The notes under the pieces are model-generated. The model saw only the letters and a program-made list of their open reading frames with translations, did not search any database and had not been told where the DNA came from. The translations under genes were made by a program, and so were the position numbers. A stretch of DNA of 64,000 nucleotides from Jiella mangrovi (GTDB taxonomy: Bacteria > Pseudomonadota > Alphaproteobacteria > Rhizobiales > Rhizobiaceae), in contig NZ_JAGJCF010000011.1 in the NCBI RefSeq assembly GCF_017815135.1, forward strand, positions 106,781 to 170,780, read 5' to 3'. This document shows positions 37,570 through 47,427 of this stretch, piece after piece. Position 1 is the first letter of the stretch, and every line of letters starts with the position of its first letter.

Positions 37570-37640
37570 GCGCACAATGTGCGCTTCGGTCAAGGGGATG
37601 AGGCGCACTGGGTGCGTAAAAATTGTCGCACCTCGTGCGC
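37570..37640. promoter_or_regulatory. three inverted repeats CGCAC-N3-GTGCG
   Basis: Site 1 is GCGCAC-AAT-GTGCGC (37570-37584), site 2 GCGCAC-TGG-GTGCGT (37603-37617) and site 3 TCGCAC-CTC-GTGCGC (37626-37640). Centres are 33 and 23 bases apart. Only the arms are conserved, and the spacer is always three bases, which points to a dimeric DNA-binding protein. The XRE gene 270 bases downstream is one candidate. Confidence 0.6.
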
Positions 37641-37909
37641 TTTTTACGGGCCGGCTGATCATTACGGAAATAGGGTTGGGGTTTGCGACTTGAGCGCAAG
37701 CCCCTTTACCACAGCCATTTCGGCGATATCTCCGCGCTCCCGCCCGGTGGGATCGGCATGAGCGCAGCAGCGAAACGACGTGGAGCGAAGCCGCGAGAGG
37801 CAGATTAGCGACACCAGACAAACGAAAATGTCATCGCTCTATGCTTCGATCTCACAGTGCGGGACGATCCGGACGCACACAAAGACGCCGTATTCGAGTT
37901 GGGACCTAC

Positions 37910-38197
37910 ATGACGCCCGAAGCCTTCAAGGACTGGCGCAAGCGCCTCGGCCTCAAGCAGAAGGAGGCCGCCGACAAACTCGGCCTCAAGAAACGCGTCA
38001 TCCAGTATTACGAAAAGGGCCACCGCGACGGAAAATCGGTGGAGATCCCGAAGAATGTCGAGCTTGCGTGCCTGGCGCTGGCGCTCGGCTATGAGGAATA
38101 TGACCCGTCGGCGGTCGCGGCGCGAACTGGCACCGCTGTGGACGACAGCGAACGAGGACCGGATGCGGTCGCCGAGGCCGCTGCTTACAGCGACTGA
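37910..38197 (+). CDS. small XRE-family helix-turn-helix protein
   Basis: A 95-residue protein with an N-terminal helix-turn-helix of the XRE/Cro type (FKDWRKRLGLKQKEAADKLG then KKRVIQYYEKGHRDGK). A short helical second half (NVELACLALALGYEEYDPSA) follows, and the tail is acidic. The ATG at 37910 follows GGGACCTAC, a weak ribosome site. Its position between carA and carB, next to an array of inverted repeats, suggests it may regulate itself or carB; that is inference. Confidence 0.8.
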   Translation: MTPEAFKDWRKRLGLKQKEAADKLGLKKRVIQYYEKGHRDGKSVEIPKNVELACLALALGYEEYDPSAVAARTGTAVDDSERGPDAVAEAAAYSD

Positions 38198-38395
38198 TTT
38201 TTACCCATCGACCAGTGCTCGACGCAGGTCCGCCGGGACAAATGCGGGAATCCTGCCTCCGCCCCTTTCGCCGCGCAGCTGCCTTCCCTATAAGCCGGCC
38301 TCAGCCTCATCGTTCCACGCCGACCTGGCCGCCGCCCTCCCCGCGCGACCGGGTTCGCCGCGCGCGCGAAAAAGAAGAAACGGACGAGCCCTCCC

Positions 38396-41300
38396 ATGCC
38401 CAAACGCACTGACCTGAAATCGATCCTCATCGTCGGCGCCGGCCCGATCATCATCGGCCAGGCCTGCGAGTTCGACTATTCGGGCACCCAGGCCTGCAAG
38501 GCGCTGCGCGAAGAGGGATACCGGATCATCCTGGTCAATTCGAACCCGGCGACGATCATGACCGATCCCGATCTCGCCGATGCGACCTATATCGAGCCGA
38601 TCACCCCGGAGGTCGTCGCCAAGATCATCGCCAGGGAGCGGCCGGATGCGATCCTGCCGACCATGGGCGGCCAGACGGCGCTCAACACGGCCCTGTCGCT
38701 GCGCCGCATGGGGGTTCTGGAAAAGTACGGCGTCGAAATGATCGGCGCCGACGCCGACGCGATCGACAAGGCGGAGGATCGCTCGCTGTTCCGCGAGGCG
38801 ATGGCGAAGATCGGGCTTGAGACGCCGAAGTCGCGGCTCGCCAATGCCAGCGAGGCCAAGGCCGCCGACCGGGCGGCCCATGACGAGAAGAAGGCCGCCG
38901 TCGCCCGCGAGATTGCCGATGCCGACGAGCGCGAGGCAAGGCTCGCGGCGCTGGAGGTCGAGTGGCAGCATGGCGAGGGCGAGCGCAAGCAGCGCTACAT
39001 GGGCCGGGCGCTGGCGACGGCCGCCGAGGCCCTGGAAGAAATCGGCCTGCCGGCGATCATCCGCCCGTCCTTCACCATGGGCGGCACCGGCGGCGGCATC
39101 GCCTATAACCGCTCGGAATTCTTCGAGATCGTCGAGATCGGTCTCGACGCCTCGCCGACCACCGAGGTGCTGATCGAGGAATCCGTCCTCGGCTGGAAGG
39201 AGTACGAGATGGAGGTCGTCCGTGACAAGGCGGACAACTGCATCATCGTCTGTTCCATCGAGAACGTCGATCCGATGGGCGTCCATACCGGCGATTCGAT
39301 CACCGTCGCGCCTGCCCTGACGCTCACCGACAAGGAATATCAGATCATGCGCAACGCCTCGATCGCGGTGCTGCGCGAGATCGGCGTCGAGACCGGCGGC
39401 TCCAACGTCCAGTTTGCCGTCAATCCCGAGACCGGCCGCCTCGTCGTCATCGAGATGAACCCGCGCGTTTCGCGTTCCTCGGCTCTCGCGTCGAAGGCCA
39501 CCGGCTTCCCCATTGCCAAGGTCGCGGCCAAGCTCGCCGTCGGCTACACGCTCGACGAGATCCAGAACGACATCACCGGCGGCGCGACGCCGGCCTCCTT
39601 CGAGCCGTCCATCGATTACGTGGTCACCAAGATCCCGCGCTTTGCTTTCGAGAAGTTCCCAGGCGCATCGCCGATCCTGACGACGGCGATGAAGTCCGTC
39701 GGCGAAGTCATGGCGATCGGCCGGACCTTCGCCGAGTCGCTGCAGAAGGCGCTGCGGGGCCTGGAAACCGGCCTCACCGGCCTCGACGAGATCGAGATCC
39801 CCGGTCTTGGACAGGATGACGACAAGAACGCCATTCGCGCCGCCATCGGCACCCCTACCCCCGACCGCTTGCGCATGGTCGTCCAGGCGATGCGCCTCGG
39901 CCTTTCGATCGAGGAGGTGCATGCCGCCTGCAAGATCGACCGCTGGTTCCTGGCGCAGCTGAAGGCCATCGTCGACACCGAGAAGAAGATCGCCGAACAC
40001 GGTTTGCCCGAGGATGCGGCCAATCTCAGGCTTCTCAAATCCATGGGCTTTTCCGACGCGCGGCTGGCCAGCCTGACGAAGAAGCGGCCGAAGGAGATCG
40101 CCGAGTTGCGCAACCGGCTGGGTGTCAGGCCGGTCTACAAGCGCATCGACACCTGCGCCGCCGAGTTCGCCTCGCCGACGCCTTACATGTATTCGACCTA
40201 TGAGCGGCCCTTCGCAGGCGCCCTGCGCTCGGAGGCCGAGGTCACCGGCCGCAAGAAGGTCGTCATCCTCGGCGGCGGCCCCAACCGGATCGGCCAGGGC
40301 ATCGAGTTCGACTATTGCTGCTGCCACGCCGCCTTCGCGCTGAAGGATGCAGGGCTCGAAGCGATCATGATCAACTGCAATCCCGAGACCGTCTCGACCG
40401 ACTACGACACCTCGGACCGGCTGTATTTCGAGCCGCTCACCGCCGAGGACGTCATCGAGATCATGAAGGCCGAGCAGGAATCGGGCGAGCTTGTCGGCGT
40501 CATCGTCCAGTATGGCGGCCAGACCCCGCTGAAGCTCGCCGAGGCACTGGAAAAGAACGGCATCCCGATCCTCGGCACCGCGCCGGACATGATCGATCTC
40601 GCCGAGGACCGCGACCGCTTCCAGAAGCTCCTCGTCAAGCTGGACCTGAAGCAGCCGAACAACGGCATCGCCTTCTCGGTCGAGCAGGCGCGCCTCGTCG
40701 CCGCCGAGATCGGCTTCCCGCTGGTGGTGCGCCCTTCATACGTGCTGGGTGGCCGGGCGATGCAGATCATTCATTCCGAACAGATGCTGCAGAGCTATCT
40801 GCTCGACACCGTCCCCGGCCTCGTCCCGGAAGACATCAAGCAGCGCTATCCGAACGACAAGACCGGGCAGATCAACACCCTGCTCGGCAAGAACCCGCTG
40901 CTCTTCGACAGCTATCTGACCGACGCCATCGAGGTCGATGTCGACTGCCTGTCCGATGGCACCGACAGCTTCGTCGCCGGTATCATGGAGCATATCGAGG
41001 AGGCCGGCATCCATTCCGGCGATTCGGCCTGTTCGCTGCCGGTCCACTCCTTGTCGAAGGAGATCACCGACGAACTCGCCCGGCAAAGCGAGGCGCTTGC
41101 CCGCTCCCTGCATGTCGGCGGGCTGATGAACGTCCAGTTCGCCATCAAGGACGGCGACATCTACGTCCTTGAGGTCAATCCGCGCGCCTCGCGCACGGTG
41201 CCCTTCGTCGCCAAGACGGTCGGCCGCCCGATCGCCAAGATCGCGGCGCGCGTCATGACGGGCGAGAGCCTTCAGGCCGCCTTCGACCACTATGGCGGCA

Positions 41301-41890
41301 AGCCCGACACCCACAACATCCGCCATATCGCGGTGAAGGAAGCGGTGTTCCCCTTCGCGCGCTTCCCCGGTGTCGATACGCTGCTCGGCCCCGAAATGCG
41401 TTCGACCGGCGAGGTGATGGGTCTCGACACCGACTATGCTGTGGCCTTCGCCAAGGCCCAGCTCGGCGCCGGCGTCGACCTGCCGCGCGAGGGCGCGGTC
41501 TTCGTCTCGGTGAAGGATTCGGACAAGGAGCGCAGCCTGCCGGCGGTTCGCCGTCTTTCCGACCTCGGCTTCTCCATCGTCGCGACGGGCGGCACCCAGC
41601 GCTTCCTTCTGGCCAACGACATCGCCGCGACGAAGATCAACAAGGTGCTCGAAGGCCGGCCGCATATCGAGGACGCGATCCGCAACCGCCAGGTTCAGCT
41701 CGTGCTGAACACGACCGAAGGCGCCAAGGCTTTGTCCGACTCCCGCTCGCTGCGCCGTGCCGCACTGATTCACAAGGTGCCCTACTACACGACGCTCGCG
41801 GGCATGGTCGCGGCTGCCGAAGCGATTGCAGCGCTGAACAAAGGCAATCTTGAAGTTCGGCCGCTTCAGTCGTATTTTACCAACGCCTGA
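38396..41890 (+). CDS. carB: carbamoyl-phosphate synthase large subunit
   Basis: 1164 residues, with both ATP-grasp halves. The first half carries [20 protein letters not shown] and [18 protein letters not shown], the second [20 protein letters not shown] and [17 protein letters not shown]. The C-terminal MGS-like allosteric domain ends in [19 protein letters not shown]. An insert of about 60 residues rich in Ala, Glu and Lys in the first ATP-grasp domain (around [15 protein letters not shown]) makes it longer than the E. coli enzyme (1073); rhizobial relatives have the same feature. It makes carbamoyl phosphate with CarA. Confidence 0.97.
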   Translation: MPKRTDLKSILIVGAGPIIIGQACEFDYSGTQACKALREEGYRIILVNSNPATIMTDPDLADATYIEPITPEVVAKIIARERPDAILPTMGGQTALNTALSLRRMGVLEKYGVEMIGADADAIDKAEDRSLFREAMAKIGLETPKSRLANASEAKAADRAAHDEKKAAVAREIADADEREARLAALEVEWQHGEGERKQRYMGRALATAAEALEEIGLPAIIRPSFTMGGTGGGIAYNRSEFFEIVEIGLDASPTTEVLIEESVLGWKEYEMEVVRDKADNCIIVCSIENVDPMGVHTGDSITVAPALTLTDKEYQIMRNASIAVLREIGVETGGSNVQFAVNPETGRLVVIEMNPRVSRSSALASKATGFPIAKVAAKLAVGYTLDEIQNDITGGATPASFEPSIDYVVTKIPRFAFEKFPGASPILTTAMKSVGEVMAIGRTFAESLQKALRGLETGLTGLDEIEIPGLGQDDDKNAIRAAIGTPTPDRLRMVVQAMRLGLSIEEVHAACKIDRWFLAQLKAIVDTEKKIAEHGLPEDAANLRLLKSMGFSDARLASLTKKRPKEIAELRNRLGVRPVYKRIDTCAAEFASPTPYMYSTYERPFAGALRSEAEVTGRKKVVILGGGPNRIGQGIEFDYCCCHAAFALKDAGLEAIMINCNPETVSTDYDTSDRLYFEPLTAEDVIEIMKAEQESGELVGVIVQYGGQTPLKLAEALEKNGIPILGTAPDMIDLAEDRDRFQKLLVKLDLKQPNNGIAFSVEQARLVAAEIGFPLVVRPSYVLGGRAMQIIHSEQMLQSYLLDTVPGLVPEDIKQRYPNDKTGQINTLLGKNPLLFDSYLTDAIEVDVDCLSDGTDSFVAGIMEHIEEAGIHSGDSACSLPVHSLSKEITDELARQSEALARSLHVGGLMNVQFAIKDGDIYVLEVNPRASRTVPFVAKTVGRPIAKIAARVMTGESLQAAFDHYGGKPDTHNIRHIAVKEAVFPFARFPGVDTLLGPEMRSTGEVMGLDTDYAVAFAKAQLGAGVDLPREGAVFVSVKDSDKERSLPAVRRLSDLGFSIVATGGTQRFLLANDIAATKINKVLEGRPHIEDAIRNRQVQLVLNTTEGAKALSDSRSLRRAALIHKVPYYTTLAGMVAAAEAIAALNKGNLEVRPLQSYFTNA

Positions 41891-42102
41891 GAATGTCCGG
41901 CGCCTGTCAGACGGGCGCTTTCGGCAGGTTCAGCCAATTCGAAAGTGGTGCTGGTCCGGAGCGGCAGAGCCGTTCGGGGCCGGTTTCTTATTGTGTCGGG
42001 GCATGGTTCTCGTCACACTGTGTGTAGACGACTTCGCCAATGAGGCGCGGTTCTTATGAGGGTGAGTTCGCGCTCTGCGCGAGGTCCGGAAAGGTGGAGG
42101 CC

Positions 42103-42576
42103 ATGGATAAGGTCCCGATGACGACTGGCGGTTTCGAGGCGCTGCGGGAAGAACTGCGCCGGCGCCAGCAGGAAGAGCGCCCGCGGATCATCGCGGCGAT
42201 CTCCGAGGCGCGTGCCCATGGCGACCTCTCCGAAAACGCCGAATATCATGCCGCCAAGGAGGCTCAGAGCCTCAACGAAGGCCGCATTTCCGAGCTTGAG
42301 GACCTGACCGCCCGGGCCGAGGTGATCGACCTGTCGAAAATGTCCGGCGACCGGATCAAGTTCGGCGCGACGGTCAAGCTCGTCGACGAGGACACCGAGG
42401 AAGAGAAACGCTACCAGATCGTCGGCGACCAGGAAGCCGACGTGAAGGAGGGCAAGATCTCGATCTCCTCGCCCATTGCCCGCGCGCTGATCGGCAAGGC
42501 CGAAGGTGACACCGTCGAGGTGGCTGCCCCCGGAGGCGCCCGGTCCTACGAGATCCTCGAGGTCAGCTGGCAGTGA
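42103..42576 (+). CDS. greA: transcription elongation factor GreA
   Basis: 157 residues: an N-terminal coiled coil ([40 protein letters not shown], with the acidic tip residues that reach the polymerase active site) and a C-terminal FKBP-like domain ([20 protein letters not shown]). The ATG at 42103 follows AAGGTGGAGGCC. GreA rescues backtracked polymerase. carB-greA order is common in Hyphomicrobiales. Confidence 0.97.
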   Translation: MDKVPMTTGGFEALREELRRRQQEERPRIIAAISEARAHGDLSENAEYHAAKEAQSLNEGRISELEDLTARAEVIDLSKMSGDRIKFGATVKLVDEDTEEEKRYQIVGDQEADVKEGKISISSPIARALIGKAEGDTVEVAAPGGARSYEILEVSWQ

Positions 42577-42732
42577 TCTTCACTGTATGACGGAGCTGAC
42601 TTGCAAAAGCATAGCGTCGGCCGGCCGGATGTCGGTCGCGCTCGCATCATTTGCTGAGTGCTTCGTAGCCGCGTCTGCCGCGCTGGAGTTAACGGCGGAC
42701 TCTCCCACCGTGCAGAGGCTGATTGCCTCTAC

Positions 42733-42796
42733 AGCATCGTGCTTTCAAAAGGTTAGAGCGCCCTTTGTGCGTCCATTCGGACGCAAGGCGCTCTAA
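42733..42796 (+). repeat. dispersed palindromic repeat, copy 2
   Basis: The flank word CATCGTGCTTT, then TTAGAGCGCC and GGCGCTCTAA as 10-base outer arms (42753-42796) and TGCGTCC-ATTC-GGACGCA as inner stem. This is the clearest copy of the element. Confidence 0.75.
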
Positions 42797-42830
42797 GTAG
42801 CAACCGCCAAACTGGGTCGTTGACCGAGCC

Positions 42831-43883
42831 TTGCCCGACGTCTCGCACATCCTCGTCGTCGCGCCGAACTTCAAACGGCGCCTGTCCGGCGTGACCTCGA
42901 CCATAGTCCAGCTGGTGCCGAAGCAGGCCGAGACGATCGCGATCGCGACCCTCGGCCCCGGGCTGCCGGACCATCTGCCTAAGCTCCACTGGCTCGACCT
43001 GCCGAAGCTCCGGCGACGGCCGAAGGGGCGCCGGTTTCGCGTCTGGCACGCCCGGCGTAACGTCGAGATGCTGGCCGGCGTCGTGATGCGCGATCTTTTG
43101 CGCATGCCGTTAAAACTGCTCTTCACTTCCGCCGCCCAGCGCCATCATACCGGCTGGACGCGGTTTCTGATCTCGCGCATGGACGGCGTCGTGGCGACCA
43201 GCGAGCGCAGCCGCTCCTATCTCAAGGCACCGGCGCGCGTCGTGATGCATGGCATCGATTGCGAAAGCTTCAGCCCGGATGGTCCGATGCCGTCTGGTGA
43301 CCTTGCCGCGTCGCTTGAAGGTCGCAGGATCGTCGGCTGTTCCGGCCGCATTCGCCATCAGAAGGGCACGGACCTCTTCGTCGAGGCGATGATCGCGCTA
43401 CTGCCATCCCACCCCGACTGGACTGCCGTGATCACCGGCCGGGTCACCGCGGAAAACCGGGCCTTCGCCACAGATCTCGAAGGACGCATCGCGGCCGCCG
43501 GCCTGAAAGAGCGAATTCTCTTTGCGGGCGAGGTGGACGACATCGCCGCCTGGTTCCGCCGCTTCGATCTCTACGTCGCGCCCCCCCGAAACGAAGGCTT
43601 CGGCCTGACACCGCTCGAAGCCATGGCGAGCCGGACGCCGGTCGTCGCCAGCGATGCCGGCGCCTTCGCCGAGCTGATCGTCGAGGGCGTCACCGGCCGG
43701 GTCGTTCCGGCGGGCGATGCGGGCGCCCTCGCCTCGGCGATCGCGCCCTTTCTCTCGGATGAGACAATGCGTCTGGCTGCCGGTACGGCCGGCCTGGAAC
43801 ACGTCAGAGCGAAGTTCCCCCTGGAGCGGGAGGCCATGCAGCTGGGTGCCGTCTACGAAGCTTTGTGGACGTCCACCCCATAG
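42831..43883 (+). CDS. glycosyltransferase family 4
   Basis: A 350-residue GT-B glycosyltransferase of family 4. The N-terminal part (HILVVAPNFKRRLSGVTSTI) looks for an acceptor, and the C-terminal part has VGCSGRIRHQKGTDLFVEA and the donor-binding PPRNEGFGLTPLEAMASRTP with the EX7E-type glutamates. Rhizobial relatives build lipopolysaccharide core. It starts at a TTG (42831) with no strong ribosome site; no ATG fits. Its end overlaps the end of the convergent glycosyltransferase by 31 bases. Confidence 0.85.
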   Translation: MPDVSHILVVAPNFKRRLSGVTSTIVQLVPKQAETIAIATLGPGLPDHLPKLHWLDLPKLRRRPKGRRFRVWHARRNVEMLAGVVMRDLLRMPLKLLFTSAAQRHHTGWTRFLISRMDGVVATSERSRSYLKAPARVVMHGIDCESFSPDGPMPSGDLAASLEGRRIVGCSGRIRHQKGTDLFVEAMIALLPSHPDWTAVITGRVTAENRAFATDLEGRIAAAGLKERILFAGEVDDIAAWFRRFDLYVAPPRNEGFGLTPLEAMASRTPVVASDAGAFAELIVEGVTGRVVPAGDAGALASAIAPFLSDETMRLAAGTAGLEHVRAKFPLEREAMQLGAVYEALWTSTP

Positions 43884-44716
43884 CTCGCGAGCTTGGCCTC
43901 GAGCGCGTCTCGCGAGATCGGCAGCACGGCGCGAAATGCCTCTTCGTCGAAGGTAGCCGGCCGAAATTCTGCGTCGGCGAGGCGGCGGAGCTGGACCATA
44001 CCCAAGCGCACCTGCGTCGCCAGACGACGTCCGCCATAGCCCAAACGACCAGTCGTGATCGGCAGGCGCTTGCGCGGAAGCTGTATCGACGTCGCGGTGG
44101 ACATCCCGACATCCAAGCCCCGCGCTTGGAGGAGATGCACCTGCATGGTCGCGGCCGGCTCGATCTGTGCGGCCCTCAGTTTGCAGACACCGAACATGAA
44201 GGCGTCGGCCGGCGCGGTATGGGATTGGGAGCGGCCGAGGAGCAGCCGCGCCCCTCGCTGCGAAATGAAGTAGGCGCCCGCCCCGGCCTTGTCGCGGAGA
44301 ACGGCCGCCAGCTTCAGCCGGCCGATCGTCTCGACGCGCTTCTTTCGAAAGAATTTCCGCCGCCCGAAACTCTCCAGATTGACGAGGTCGTAGCCGCTGG
44401 CCGCCGCGGCCTCGGCCGCTTCGGCGAAATGGGCTGCGAAGACCGTGTCGTCTTCGAGAACGATCACGCCCTCCGGCGTTTGCGCAGCCTTCTCCCAGAG
44501 CGAGCGATGCGAGAGGAAGGCGGCGAGTTCCGGCCGCGTCATCGGTCGCTCCCAAAGCGTCGAGAGCTGGCGAAAAGCGGGCTCGTCGATGGCCTCGGCC
44601 TCACATGCGGCAAACCGGGTCAGCGCGATGCCATGGGTGTCCGCCTGCACCTCCATGAGCGCCCGGCGCTCCCTTGCCCGGTCGAGATTGATGAAACAGA
44701 TCTGCGGCATCGCCAT
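43853..44716 (-). CDS. glycosyltransferase family 25
   Basis: A 287-residue enzyme of the LPS-type GT25 family: ICFINLDRARERRALM at the N-terminus, the conserved ACEAEAID, and the metal-binding region GVIVLEDDTVFA, then NLESFGRRKFF. Such enzymes add galactose or related sugars to lipopolysaccharide. The ATG at 44716 follows AGGAAGAG. It lies just upstream of and in the same direction as nothing related; trkH ends 11 bases before its start. Confidence 0.85.
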   Translation of the reverse strand: MAMPQICFINLDRARERRALMEVQADTHGIALTRFAACEAEAIDEPAFRQLSTLWERPMTRPELAAFLSHRSLWEKAAQTPEGVIVLEDDTVFAAHFAEAAEAAAASGYDLVNLESFGRRKFFRKKRVETIGRLKLAAVLRDKAGAGAYFISQRGARLLLGRSQSHTAPADAFMFGVCKLRAAQIEPAATMQVHLLQARGLDVGMSTATSIQLPRKRLPITTGRLGYGGRRLATQVRLGMVQLRRLADAEFRPATFDEEAFRAVLPISRDALEAKLASYGVDVHKAS

Positions 44717-44726
44717 CGGCTCTTCC

Positions 44727-46112
44727 TCAATCGGCCCAGACCGAGGGGAAGAACAGGATCAGGACCGTCACCAGCTCCAGCCGGCCGAGCAGCATCGTCG
44801 CCGACAGGACCCAGAGCGCCGGGTCGGGAAGCGTCGAGAAATTGCCCGCCGGCCCGATGATCTGGCCAAAGCCGGGGCCGACATTCGACAGGGCCGTCAG
44901 CGTGCCGGAAAATGCGGTGATGAGGTCGAGACCGAACATCGTCAGGAACACTGTGCCCATCAACAGCGTCCCGAAGAACAGGAAGAAGAAGATCGTGACG
45001 GTCTGGATCGTCTGGGCGCTGATCTCGTCATTCCCGTATTTCAGCCGGATGATCGCGTGGGGCCGCACCAGTTTGCGAAAACTCGCCCTGACGACGAGAA
45101 ACAGAACGACCAGACGGTTTGCCTTGATGCCGCCGGCCGTCGAGCCGGCGCAGCCGCCGATGAAGGAGGCGAGGAAGAAGATGCCGATCGCCGCGTTCGA
45201 CCAGAGCGTATAGTCCTCCGAGGCGTAGCCGGTCGTGGTGATCACCGAAACGAGATTGAAGGTGGACGAGATCAGTGCCTCGCCGAAGGGCGTTTCGTTG
45301 ATGATGCGGCGGGTCACCGCGATGGCGAAGCTGAGAACGCCGCAGATCACCAGGAAGACGAGGATCTGCGGGTCGCGCCAGAGCTGAAAGCGCCTCGGCA
45401 GGAAGGCACGCACATAGACGACGAAGGGCAGCGCCGCGAGAATCATGAAGATGGTCGAGGCGACGAGGATGCGATTGTCGTCGAAATACCCCATCGAGGC
45501 GTCGTGTGTGGAATAGCCGCCCGTCGCCAGCGTCGTCATGGCGTGGTTGGTGGCGTCGAAGAACGACATGCCGAGCGTGTTGTAGACGATGGCGCACAGA
45601 AGCGTCAGCGTGATGTAGGCGGCGAACAGCCCGCCGGTGAGCTGGTTCACGCGGGGAAGCACCTTGTCCGACTTGTCGGAGCTTTCCATGTGGAACAGCG
45701 CCAGACCGCCGGCCTGCAGGGACGGCAGGACGAGCAGCACCATGCCGATGATGCCGATGCCGCCGAGCCATTGCAGCAGCGAGCGCCAGAGCAGGATGCC
45801 ACGCGGCAGCGAATCGAGGCCGGAGATCACCGTCGAGCCGGTCGTCGTCAGGCCCGACATTGATTCGAAGCAGGCGCCCGCGAAGCTGACATTGACCGAG
45901 GAGAAATAGATCGGCAGCGCGCCAATCACGCAGGCGGTGACCCAGATCGTCGCGACGATCAGGAAGCCGAGCTTCTGGGTGAACTGTGGCCGTTCACCGC
46001 GCGTTGCCACGGCCACCAGCGCACACACCACGCCAACGAGGAAGCCTGTGCCGACGAAAACCCGAAAGTCGTCGCTCTGGTCGGCGAGATCGATCAGCGC
46101 CGGCAGAAGCAT
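44727..46112 (-). CDS. trkH: TrkH-family potassium uptake protein
   Basis: Membrane subunit of the Trk potassium importer, 461 residues from the first ATG. Four pore-loop repeats are visible around MSGLTTTGSTVI, ATNHAMTTLATGGYS, LVSVITTTGYASEDY and ALSNVGPGFG. The conserved family N-terminus continues upstream of this ATG (FRTIAHVSSSFGLGLAFA), and the frame stays open to a TGA at 46209-46211 without another ATG, GTG or TTG. An ATT at 46169 has GGAGAG at ideal distance, so the true start is probably ATT, giving 480 residues. The conservative ATG is used for the coordinates. Confidence 0.9.
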   Translation of the reverse strand: MLLPALIDLADQSDDFRVFVGTGFLVGVVCALVAVATRGERPQFTQKLGFLIVATIWVTACVIGALPIYFSSVNVSFAGACFESMSGLTTTGSTVISGLDSLPRGILLWRSLLQWLGGIGIIGMVLLVLPSLQAGGLALFHMESSDKSDKVLPRVNQLTGGLFAAYITLTLLCAIVYNTLGMSFFDATNHAMTTLATGGYSTHDASMGYFDDNRILVASTIFMILAALPFVVYVRAFLPRRFQLWRDPQILVFLVICGVLSFAIAVTRRIINETPFGEALISSTFNLVSVITTTGYASEDYTLWSNAAIGIFFLASFIGGCAGSTAGGIKANRLVVLFLVVRASFRKLVRPHAIIRLKYGNDEISAQTIQTVTIFFFLFFGTLLMGTVFLTMFGLDLITAFSGTLTALSNVGPGFGQIIGPAGNFSTLPDPALWVLSATMLLGRLELVTVLILFFPSVWAD

Positions 46113-46384
46113 GGCGAAAGCCAGGCCGAGGCCGAAGCTCGACGAAACGTGGGCGATCGTCCTGAAAATCTCTGGCTCTCCGACAGCTGGCGCGCCTCTT
46201 TGGCGAGGTCACGCAGACCAGCGCTTCTAAAGCGTCCGCCCGGCGGCGGCAATTCTGCAGGTTCGGTGCGGTGCTGCCTTTGATATGCCCCTGTTGCAGC
46301 CATGTTGCAGCACGGCATGCCCTCGTCTATTGAACGAAGGGATCCCCGACGCCATCTCCCAGACGCATTGCTTGCGAGGCCGCC

Positions 46385-47356
46385 ATGTCTGAACGTCACG
46401 CCAACATCATCATTCTCGGCTCCGGCCCGGCTGGCTACACGGCCGCGATCTATGCCGCGCGGGCGATGATGAAGCCGTTGATCATCGCTGGCCTGCAAGA
46501 AGGCGGGCAGCTGACCATCACCACCGACGTCGAGAATTATCCGGGCTACGCCGAACCCGTCCAGGGGCCGTGGATGATGGAGCAGATGAAGGCGCAGGCG
46601 CTGAATGTCGGGGCCGAGATGGCCAGCGACATCATCGTCAAGGCCGAGCTCGACAAGCGTCCGTTCCGTCTGACCGGTGATTCCGGCACGGTCTACAGCT
46701 GTGACGCCCTGATCATCGCGACCGGGGCTCAGGCGAAGTGGCTGGGTCTGCCCAGCGAGGATATGTTCCAGGGATTCGGCGTCTCCGCCTGCGCGACCTG
46801 CGACGGCTTCTTCTATCGCGGCAAGGAGGTCGTGGTCGTCGGCGGCGGCAACACCGCCGTCGAGGAGGCGCTTTATCTCGCTCATATCGCCAAGAAGGTG
46901 ACGATCGTTCATCGCCGCGACGAGTTTCGCGCCGAGCGGATCCTGCAGGAGCGTCTGTTCAAGACCGAAAATGTCGAGATCCTATGGGATACCGGCGTCG
47001 AGGAGGTTGTCGGCATCGAAAAGCCGATGAAGTCGGTGACCGGGGTCCGCCTGAAGAACTACAAGACCGGCGAGGTCACGGAACGGCCGATCGACGGCGT
47101 CTTCGTCGCAATCGGCCACGCGCCGGCGGTCGAACTCTTCGTCGGTCAGTTGAAGCAGAAGCCTTCGGGCTATCTCTGGGTCGAGGCGGGCTCGACGCGG
47201 ACCTCCGTCGAAGGCGTCTTCGCGGCCGGTGACGTTTCCGACGACGTCTACCGTCAGGCGGTGACGGCAGCGGGAATGGGTTGCATGGCCGCTCTGGAGG
47301 CAGAAAAGTTCATCGCCGAGCAGGCACTCACTGAAAACCGAACCGCGGCCGAATAG
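46385..47356 (+). CDS. trxB: thioredoxin-disulfide reductase
   Basis: A 323-residue flavoprotein that reduces thioredoxin with NADPH. The FAD motif GSGPAGYTAA is at the N-terminus, the redox pair is Cys136-Ala-Thr-Cys139 (CATCDG), and the NADPH motif GGGNTAVEEAL follows. The C-terminal FAD segment is VFAAGDVSDDVYRQAVTAAG. It is divergent from trkH; its upstream region has two TGTTGCAGC repeats 11 bases apart. The lsrB/vtlR gene follows, the conserved arrangement in this order. Confidence 0.97.
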   Translation: MSERHANIIILGSGPAGYTAAIYAARAMMKPLIIAGLQEGGQLTITTDVENYPGYAEPVQGPWMMEQMKAQALNVGAEMASDIIVKAELDKRPFRLTGDSGTVYSCDALIIATGAQAKWLGLPSEDMFQGFGVSACATCDGFFYRGKEVVVVGGGNTAVEEALYLAHIAKKVTIVHRRDEFRAERILQERLFKTENVEILWDTGVEEVVGIEKPMKSVTGVRLKNYKTGEVTERPIDGVFVAIGHAPAVELFVGQLKQKPSGYLWVEAGSTRTSVEGVFAAGDVSDDVYRQAVTAAGMGCMAALEAEKFIAEQALTENRTAAE

Positions 47357-47427
47357 GGCTTAGCCGCCCTCACCCACCATCTGTCCGGCCCAACTTTTTG
47401 CCGGATCGCTTGAAGGACCACCAGACC

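Larger units (their letters stand above)
37218..37909. other. control-rich gap between carA and the XRE gene
   Basis: 692 bases without a convincing gene. In order it holds the carA terminator hairpin (37262-37307), three inverted repeats of the form CGCAC-N3-GTGCG (37570-37640), and a stem GGGGTTTGCG/CGCAAGCCCC (37678-37704). An open frame at 37558-37761 overlaps the repeats and is not convincing. Confidence 0.6.

Noticed and set aside
37558..37761. A 67-codon frame in the carA-carB gap
   Set aside because: It overlaps the three inverted repeats, has no clear ribosome site, and its composition follows the repeats rather than a protein.
38288..40327. A 679-codon minus-strand frame inside carB
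   Set aside because: Shadow of the well-conserved carB gene.
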